Below are positions 55,501 to 64,000 of a DNA stretch of 64,000 nucleotides, in pieces. The stretch is from Rhynochetos jubatus. Taxonomy: Eukaryota > Chordata > Aves > Eurypygiformes > Rhynochetidae. Numbering within the stretch: position 1 is the stretch's first letter; every line of letters starts with the position of its first letter. The DNA is taken from the NCBI GenBank assembly GCA_027574665.1, contig CM050655.1:14131170-14195169 (forward strand). The letters are read 5' to 3'. The position numbers were made by a program, and so were the translations under genes. Below the pieces are notes generated by a model that worked only from the letters and a program-made list of their open reading frames with translations, was not told where the DNA came from and searched no databases.

Positions 55501-57999
55501 AAACCATTCTAAAACCTGGTAACTATTTCCCTGCTAAAACAGGAAAAAGAAGGGTATGCAAAAGCTGCCCGTAACTATTTTATCAAGTCAAGTAATTTTT
55601 CAGTGAAGCTACTGAATTACAAGCTCCACATCTAACCAAGATCCCACACAGGCAAATGAAATATCTGTCTAATGACTGCTTCACAGGCACATATTCCATC
55701 ATCTTACCCAGCTGCTCAACCTATAACACTATTTCTTTGTACTCTGCCTTTGTATTCGATGAGGCACAAGCTCACTGAGGTAGTAACACCAGAACACACA
55801 AGTAGAAAGCATGAACTACTGAAGACACAGGAACCATGTCCTGAGCCCTGTTAGTCACTTGTACAGAGGGGTGAGGAAAGCTTTGGAAAAGGCAGGCCCT
55901 GACCATGCTGTATAAACACCACTGACGAGGAACCTTAAGTGGTTCCAGTTTCCAAGCTCACGTCATGAGCAACGGTGTGGTCTTGAACACAGGACAGCCG
56001 CCCCGTGCGTTCCACAGAGGAAATGTTTAACTTCTCCCAGGATGCGCAAATGATGGTGAAAGGTGCCCTGGTTCTCAGCAGAGCTTTGTAATAGAAGTCA
56101 TACTTTGTGAGAGACATGTGGAAAGAGGCACAAAACAAACCCCACAGTTATGCTTGAAATATCTGAAAGTTGTAACAGATTGAACCACAATCCTGTATGC
56201 ACCAACTTACACGCCTTGCCTCTAGAACCTGTTAGTAACATATCTGTGTTTAACACCAGCTTTGTCAGAACAATTGTTAATTTCTTCAAAGTAGGAGAAA
56301 ACCACTCCATTAATCACAGTCTAAACAAGATAAACGTATGAATGTCTGCTTTACATCTATGGTTTTTGATAAACCCATCAAATCCTTTCAAACTTTGCAG
56401 AAAATACAGCTGGTACATGTCCAAACTGCCTACTGTGAGTCCCCAAAAATTCCGAGGCACAATGCTCATCAGACTGCTAATTGAGAATGTCAAGACAGCG
56501 TATAAGGCTGTACAGATAGCTGTGGATCACTCCCTGTGGCATTAGATAAAACGAGAGGGGATCCCCTTGCCTGAGAACACACTGTGCTTTCACAGAATAA
56601 TAGTATCACCAGCAAGAAAATAAAAACCTTCATTTGCGTGAGCCTCTTGGCAACTTTCATAAACAAAAGCAGAAAGGTATTGCAGCATCCCATCAGCAGA
56701 GCAATCAGAGACACACCCACGGAAGGCTACAACCAACCATCCAGTAACAGCCCCTACTACACAAGTGAGAAGAAGTTTTTGCTATCTACAATTTAGACAC
56801 AGCTTCATTAATTTATGTGTTTTATTAAGCAGGAGACAAATCTAAGCAGTGGAAGGCATGTGGAAGCTAAATTGGTGTGTATATGTGAAATACACACAAA
56901 CACACCAAAAATGAGTTGCCATTTTCTGAATCTGCCTACCGTCTTGGCCCTGCAATGACAGGCATTCTCTCTGTTATTCGTCACGTGTGTTAGATGTGTT
57001 TGCCTTTTCTCTTAACAGTTTCACCAAATTCACCTTTATTCTTATGCTACAAAGACAGACTCAAAGATGTGTGAATCTCCTTCATACTACTCCTTACTTC
57101 ATATTCCCCCCACATTCCCATTTTGTTGTCTTCTAAACTCAGTATGTCGGCTTTTAATTTTCCTTCACCCTTCTGACTAATAATTTTGCTGCCAGGATTT
57201 ACATCTTGTCTATCCCGTCTATTAATAAGCAACCAGAAAGAAGTTTTTATTCAAGGTGAGGTGACCTGTGTTTCATCCTATAGTATTTTCAGTATTATCC
57301 TCCAAATACTTCCTCAGTCCAAATTCATGTAAGTTCTAGGTGAAACACCCTTGTACTTCAAGTATTTCTCCCCATTCTGAAAAACCCAAATCCATTATAC
57401 TAACCAACTTTACTGGTGAGAAATTCACCTTGTTGCACCATTCCCACTTCTTACGAATCATTAACATAAGAACATGCCTTTGTGACTAGCCTGAAAATAC
57501 ACTGCACTATTGGTGATACACATTGCCAGTATTACACTACTGTTAAAGCGTTTCCTTGACGTTTGCAACTGATCACTAATTATTACAACCCTGCCTTCAC
57601 ATACAGAGGCCATACGAAATAGAGGCGTGAGAACAGGTGAAGTTTGACAGACACCAATTTCCAGACCGGCTTTCCAAGATAACAATTTTCCAGCTGTTAG
57701 CAAGGGGTGTAACCTCTCTCTCGCAAGGGCACCAACTCCCTGGCTGGTACAGCACACAGTTCATGCTCTCACACTGCCTGATGTGCCTAGACAGTGGCAA
57801 ATCGTGCGTCTTGGTGCAACTTTCCTTTCCTTGAGCCACTTAACACAGAAAAATAATACACAGAAGGATTTCTGCAGGACCTCCCAGAGCGGGATTCAGC
57901 AATCCAGCTGATCACTTGGGGCAGCCTCTAACCCAGAGTGCTCACTTAGGTAAAAGATGACACGGCTTTCCATAAGCAATCCCATTCCTGAACCTGCTC

Positions 58000-58760
58000 T
58001 GCCCTTTTCCTCCCGTCGCCGTGCCGCTGTTTGCAGTGTGGCCTCTGCACGTGACGGCTATTGTCAACTCCAGCGCCGGGGCCGGGAGAGAGCCCTTCAT
58101 CGCTCCACTGCTCTCAAAAGAAACCTCATCAGCACACTGCCAACACAATACGCGACCTGCGTATGCTCATTTTCTTGCCTCTGCCTCTTTGTGTCTGCGC
58201 ATTAGACAACACTGACATCAGAAACGGTACTTTAAGCACAAAATTATTTTTGTGTAGGACTGAGGAGACGGAAAACACAGTTACGCGTACCAGACAAACA
58301 CTCGTACGCGTGCCTCATCTCTAATTCAAGGCATACGCTTCACAGTCAGTTTCTTGGCATTTTATGTGAATATATATTAAGTCTAACTGGGTTTTGTGTT
58401 GAATATGTCAACCATGTCATACCTAAAGCTGCATATCAGAGTCTTTCAGGAGCAACAAAATGGTGAAACAAACATATCAGGGCTCCCAACTACCTCCAAG
58501 TGCCGCTGAGCAATCCGTGGAGGCTCACGACAGGAGTCATGTCATCCAGCTCTTCCGTAATAACCTCAGACATGCAAGCGGCTCTGTCCCCGCTCAGCGC
58601 GAGCTGCTGCCTCAGAGTCTGGCTCCAGACGGGGACACAGCCCCCTCGGCCCAGGGGTTCTCCTGCCGCACCCGCCCTGCCCTCCCCAAACCATCCTTCG
58701 GGCCCTCAGCACGACTGCCGGCACTGCCAAGGCTCTGCACACCAACTCCCAGCGCTTACG
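58000..58760. promoter_or_regulatory. Weak CpG-rich patch, candidate upstream promoter or exon
   Basis: CpG density is raised in two clusters, about 58.01-58.32 kb (CGTCGCCGTGCCGC, CGCCGGGGCCGGG, and two ACGCGT words within about 35 bp) and 58.55-58.76 kb. A CACGTG E-box lies near 58.05 kb. It may be a distal 5' exon or alternative promoter of ZMIZ1 or an unmethylated enhancer. Open frames of 135 and 158 codons across the second cluster run in two frames at once, which argues for composition rather than coding. Confidence 0.4.
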
Positions 58761-61700
58761 CTGCTATGCCAGGTTTTGGCAAATTGCGGCTTGTCTCTTC
58801 AGCACTCTCTAAATTTTTTTACCTTAAGCATCATCTTTCGTGCTACACCACCAGCAGAAAAGTTTAAGATTATGATAATTTTCTGTTATTCTTCTCTGGC
58901 CATGTCTGATACTTTCTTATCTGCATTTCTTTTGCTAAAGACATTTGCTGATCTTAAACCTGGCTTGAATGAATAGCAATTGTTCCCTTCTGGTTTTGAA
59001 GGTACTTTGTTTGTCTACCCCATTCACTGGCCTGAAATCAGCAAGGCCTCAGATGGCTGTTGCTATGGCAACTCTGTTCATTCAACACTGGCATATAATG
59101 AAGACAATGTGTTTTCCATTTAGATGAGTTTTAGAGCAAAAGAGAGAAGACTCCTGCTTAACAGTCCCTGAGAATGCCAGGGTAATATAATCAGGGTTTC
59201 TGTAGTACCAGTAAAACCACGAGGTGCGACTAAAAGAGGGAGAGAAAGAAAGTTACGTTGATATTTCACAATAATTACAGCGCTGGGCAAATTAATCAAC
59301 AGTGTGACGGCATTTCTTTAAAACCTTCTCCACTGAGAATAATTCAGAAATAAATGTTTTGCTCCTACTTTTCCCTAGCAAAGTGGCAATTTGGAGACTA
59401 CAGACCTGCTAATAAGACACCTAAAAGCTTCTCTCTCCCCCCCAGCTTCCTCAAGCAAAGGGGCACTTTGAAAGCACATTTAAGATGCGTGGGTATGTGC
59501 TTGTTTTTAAAACAAGTTTTCATGAGCACTGACAGGCAGAATTACCAATGCAACAACTTTCTCTGCCTCCTCTCATCTGCTGGGTGCTGGCTACACAGGC
59601 TACACCTGCCAGGGGGAAAGGGCCCCCTTTGCAGTGGCACTGCGGATCCATGCTACTCGCAGAAACAAGGAACAGAGTTACTAAAGAAAGGGTTCTTGGA
59701 ATGCAGGTATGATTCACTTTTCACATCTACGCCCGAAGTTTTCCTACCTATCTCAGTTACGTTAGAAATACGTGCAACTAGGTGTAGGTCAGGAGAGAGG
59801 AAGCAGCAAGGCCTGTGCCCGCCGGGAAGAAGGTGCCTGGGGAAAGGCTGCTCCTCTTGCCCGCCGAGGCTTGCCCAGCATCAACCCAGGGTCACGACTG
59901 AACAGGGTACTTGAACGAGATTCTTACAAACATTTCCAAAATACATATACCACAGAAACTTGTTTACACCTTCGATCCACGAAGTCCGGACGTTCCCTCT
60001 CTCCACCTCTTCCCCTTTCTCTCCCACAAGCCTGTTTCTAACTTTTTATCTGGTTACCTTGTGGGCTTCACTCAGGAAAACAAAACAGGGATTTCTGAGA
60101 TCCCCAGCAATAACAACAGGAAAATGGAAAGGAGGCATTATAACTCCTTCTTCTATTTACAGTGGAAACAGTGACTTGAAAAGATTGCTCTTTTCCACTG
60201 TTTTTGCAGAGCAGCACGGAGCAAACACTTCCTGAAGGAAAGCCAGTTTTCCAAACTCAAATGAAGTCCAATGTTTTAAAATTCTTTAAACAGGAAACAT
60301 CATGTTTTCAGTTGGCATGTCCTTCGTTTAACCAGGTTATCTCCTCCTTATTTCACTCCAAGGAGGTGAGTGGTTTTGGAACCAAGTTTTTTATCTTTTC
60401 TTTTAGGAATCCCATTTATGTCTTTTTTAAAAGGGCCAAGTAAAAAAGACAATGGCAAGCTGGAGCAAAGATACAGGACATTCATCTACCTTCAAGGTTT
60501 TTTTTCCAGTGTGGAAGTTAGGATTTGTTACAGGAGTAAGGAAATGGCCTGTTTTAACACACAGGAGGCTCTCTAGGCACGTGGAAGGGATGTGGAATCA
60601 AAGTCAAGAAATCCTGGGTGTTCTCTGCAATTTCATCCTTTGGATAACAGCAGTTTGTGAAATAGTGCACGTTCACTGTGACATACAAACATCCCAGGAT
60701 TTCAGATAGCTGTGCCACCAGCTTGCTTAAAATCTCTGAAAACAAAACCTAATATTCTCCATGTAGATATCCACAGTAAGGTATCTGATATTTATAGTTA
60801 TTTCCCAAATATAACATTCACATGGGTGAAGCCAACTACTATTTCTATGTTATTCCAGTGAGCTGAGCTTTAATGGGTTATACATTTTGGTGAATACCCA
60901 TATATTTTGTAACACTATCTGAGGAGTTTAAGGAGCAGGCAAATGTACGTCAAGATCTGTGTTTGTTCCTTTGCACTTCTACAGCTGAAGAAAGCAGTCA
61001 TGTTTATGTCTGTCAGATCTTTTCTGGCTCTTCACTTGTGCTGACAGCCTACAGCCTTGCTTCAGTTCCTACAAAGCTCAAAACCTGCAGCTGCACTAGC
61101 TGGCATGCCTTTTCTCCTTCCTCCCCTCCACCCCTTTATCCACACCAACACCCCCACCACCCCCCCCGCGGTCTTTATTTCGGACTTTTTTTTTTTTCCT
61201 AGATCAAAGACATATAGTCACCAAACCTGACTGGGGTCCAAGAAGAGACAATGGCTGAGTTTCAAGGCAGGACGACAAATCTGTCGTACATGCACTCACA
61301 CACGCACGCTTGCTTTCCTCTTCTAATTTCAAACAACCAACCCCTATTCTGAAGGCCGGCTATTGCACTGAGCTCACTTATTGTCAGAATACCAAAAAAG
61401 CAGCCATCATTTATGCAAGGAAGACAGCAACATAAATCAAGACAAGCCCAGAGTACTTGAACATAGATTCATTGTCACTTCAGACCTTGAGACACAGCTC
61501 TTTGGCTCCTGCCAGCCAAGTCAAGATTCAAGGTTACAGTTCCCCAGATAATGACAGACAAACCCATTTCATAGCGTCAGCCCAACCAAAGGGTAGTTTT
61601 GTTTAAACACAGTAACACAAGTTTCTTAACAATACTGAAAGAAATAACACTGATTCTTACAGAAATCCCTGTCCTCCCCTCAAGTTACAAAACCACAACC

Positions 61701-64000
61701 AGCCTTTTAATTTCAGGGTCCAAACGAAGAATTGCGGAGTAACTGCACTGGCAAACGAAGTTACACTGAAGCTTTTGAAGTGTTGGAGTTAAGCTTCACA
61801 ATAATATTCAGGTCAAACTATTCAATAAAGGATTCATTTGTTTTCTTTCCTCCTCTCTGCTCTGGAGACAAAATTGCTGTAGAAACAGCAATGAGTGGGG
61901 CAGAGCTGTACGAAAGCAGTACGCAAACTCAAAGAGCAGAGCGTGCCACAACTGAGGGTTCAGAAGGGAAAATTTGCTGGTTTTCCTAGATCCACAATGT
62001 CCCGGTTAATCCACGCAGACCAGACAGCAGCAGTAAGCACTACCTCCTCAGAAACAAAGGCAGTTTCAACACGATTCAGCAATGAATCTGTGGTGTAGTT
62101 CAGTATTGCTTGTCAGCGTTTGTACCACGCTGTCATCTCAAGGCTCCCGGCACAGGCCAGCGCACCAGCGCAGGAGGTGCTGCAGGGGCCTGACTGTAAA
62201 CGTGAATAATCCCACAAACATCAAGGGATTATTCTCCACGGTTGAGCCATCTCAGTCTTTGCACGCAAGGTGGGGGAGAGGATAAAGTGGCTCTGCTGCC
62301 TGTAACGCGATGTGTGCACATCCAGCTGTGCGACAGCTAGGACCACATTCCCTGACAGGGTTACTTGAGGTGCAAGGAAGCCCAAGTTAATTCATACACC
62401 CCTGTGCGCAGAGCACCCCTCTCTCTGGCAGTCAAGGGTCCTGTGGCGTAAAGCATAGCTGCTGAGCCAAACTTAGCAGGTCGGGCTTCTGTGCCAGCGA
62501 GAGCTCCCCGTGCCGTGCTGTCAGCAGGCGAGGAAAAGGGAAACGAGTGCCAGTAAGATCTTCTGGGCTTATTAGCTTATGCCTTGCACAGGAAGGGGAA
62601 TCACTGGAAGATGGGGCACAGCAGGGTTGCTGCTCTCTGAAATATTTCAGATTACTAACCCTTTTAACCACTCCTAATGCATAAGCCTGTGCCTTCCTCA
62701 GCAGTGATGCTGCTTCTGTGAATGGCCCAGCAAGGGTGCATCCCCTGAGCTCAGGGACTGGGGAGGGGAACCCCCAGTCTTGGGCTAGCAGGAAACGAAG
62801 AGACAGAAACACTGGATCTGAATATGCAGAAGACCAAGTCCCTTGCAGCAGAGGCAGGCACAGAGCAAAACATGGAAGGATGGAGAGCTGCTAAGAAGGA
62901 AAATCAGCAGTGAACCCCCCAGAGATATGATGGGAATTCCTGGTGTAAATGATACTAACACTGAAAAATTCTTATTTGTACAAAGAAAATTAAGTAATTC
63001 ATCAGCTGATGTTTATTGCCCTCATTCCATCTACTTCTGTGACACTGTGATAATGTATATCAGCGTACGATCCATCCCAAAGTAGCAAGAGTAGTTCTTT
63101 TAATCTGCGCTAAAACCCTGCAGGTTCTTGAGAAAGAAAATATTTTCTTTCTATTTTTTAAATTATTTTTTCTTTCCTCATCTATGCATGTACAGTGGCT
63201 GGCAAACGGCACCCAGCAACCTGGGGTACCTCCTAGCAATATCATAAATAACTGCTTCAGCACAAACAGTTTGAGCAGTAAGAAATCTGTTCCTTTCAGA
63301 AACACACTAATAAATGGCAACAACAACAGAAGCAGAAGCACACATTTGATGATTCAATGTTTACGAAATTACAGTGTTTGCAAAAATTGCCAGGGAACTT
63401 GGAAATTCACACCAAAAAAAATGTTTTATTTTAAGAAGCTGATTAGCCCCTAGATGATGGGACTCACCCTGGGCTCGTTTTTTTTAGAAAGAACTGCTGA
63501 ATATGGAACGCTGTCCTACTGAGCACCCACTGAGAATATGACATGTTCAAGTAAAATTAATTAGTACTTTTTTTCGCCATCCTATTCACAAACACAGGTG
63601 TCATTTTCACGTCATAAATTCTTCCTCATCTCAGGAACAATTACTGAGCAAACTGGAAGCTGAGATTTTCAATCAAACAACAAGAATTTTCATTGAAATT
63701 AGATACATACAGAAGTCAACAGGATCCAGTTCTTCCTTACGTAACAGCAACTTAAATATTAAGCACAGTGTTTTTAACATTCTACATTCTTGCTAACTGT
63801 AATGCGATAGTCTCCATTCTGGTCGGAATTTTGAGCAACCGATCATTTTTTTGATGGGAATGGCATTTACTCAGGTAGATGCTCAGTAGCTCTAGGTTAT
63901 TCCTCCTTTCTTTCCATACAGCGCAGCAGCTCACGAGTGCTGTCTAATAAGGATATTACAACACTAGCAAACATCATGGCTAAACTAAATCCTAATGTAA
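58761..64000. other. Non-coding region at the high-coordinate end
   Basis: Apart from the X-box at 59.06 kb I see no feature to name. Open frames at 59354-59914 and 62432-62812 have no recognisable domains and no consistent splice signals. Short homopolymers occur (C9-type run near 61.16 kb, T12 near 61.19 kb). The block is either upstream of ZMIZ1 or within a long 5' intron. Confidence 0.6.
59059..59072. promoter_or_regulatory. RFX-type X-box, near-perfect palindrome
   Basis: GTTGCTATGGCAAC is a one-base departure from the perfect palindrome GTTGCCATGGCAAC and fits the RFX consensus with both half sites intact. RFX factors bind such sites in ciliary and neural gene control. There is no nearby promoter for certain; it lies about 300 bp beyond the CpG-rich patch. 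Confidence 0.55.

Larger units (their letters stand above)
46311..57999. other. Non-coding region, 46.3-58.0 kb
   Basis: No exon or repeat body that I can name is present. A CTCF core in minus orientation lies at 50912-50925, with a weaker one at 53608-53621 (plus). A tRNA-B-box-like word at about 52.45 kb hints at an old SINE. An A13 run lies at about 49189-49201. Several 100-130 residue open frames exist without recognisable content. Confidence 0.6.

Noticed and set aside
58460-58976. Overlapping 135- and 158-residue open frames
   Set aside because: Two frames are open at once across a CpG-rich patch, with no similarity I recognise, so composition explains them.
59354-59914. 186-residue plus-strand open frame
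   Set aside because: There are no domains, no family resemblance and no supporting splice sites; it is best treated as chance.

Overview
The window is vertebrate nuclear DNA and almost certainly avian. Three things point to a bird: a 3' fragment of a CR1 LINE with its typical ATCATAGAAT end (about 27.96-28.2 kb), a solo ERV LTR whose opening and TATTAAACTG/ATCTCAACCC block are, as I remember them, widespread in neoavian genomes (16.745-17.315 kb), and long gene-poor introns with little interspersed repeat. The LTR makes a non-galliform bird more likely than chicken, but that is inference.

The only gene I can identify is ZMIZ1 (Zimp10), on the minus strand. Its first three coding exons are present. 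The first holds the start codon (28603-28713, residues 1-20), the second residues 21-58 (12290-12403), and the third residues 59-93 plus one base of codon 94 (1818-1923). Every translated residue agrees with the human protein as I remember it, and each junction has GT/AG ends and a polypyrimidine tract. Together these exons encode most of the N-terminal TPR-like region of this PIAS-like nuclear co-regulator. The proline-rich, SP-RING and transactivation regions lie beyond base 1, outside the window.

Layout from high to low coordinate, which is the direction of transcription: 35-64 kb is non-coding upstream or 5'-intronic DNA. It holds a weak CpG-rich patch at 58.0-58.75 kb, a consensus-like RFX X-box at 59.06 kb and an AT-rich, homeodomain-motif-dense block at 46.0-46.3 kb. 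A strong CpG island sits at about 34.44-34.99 kb, with a full-match CTCF core, a G-quadruplex motif and plausible splice donors on both strands. I read it as a ZMIZ1 promoter, possibly bidirectional, but which 5' exon joins the start-codon exon cannot be settled from sequence alone. Below 28.6 kb lie introns of 16.2 kb and 10.4 kb and the start of a third. These contain the LTR, a 65-bp direct duplication (21.22 and 22.63 kb), a TTTC microsatellite, and an unidentified GC3-rich ORF followed by a long A-run at 3.92-4.26 kb that looks like a retrocopy.

Most of the window is intron or flank with no protein-coding content I can support. Long open frames inside the CpG island and elsewhere look like chance. 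I found no convincing new multigene system; the most interesting items are regulatory or retrocopy candidates.
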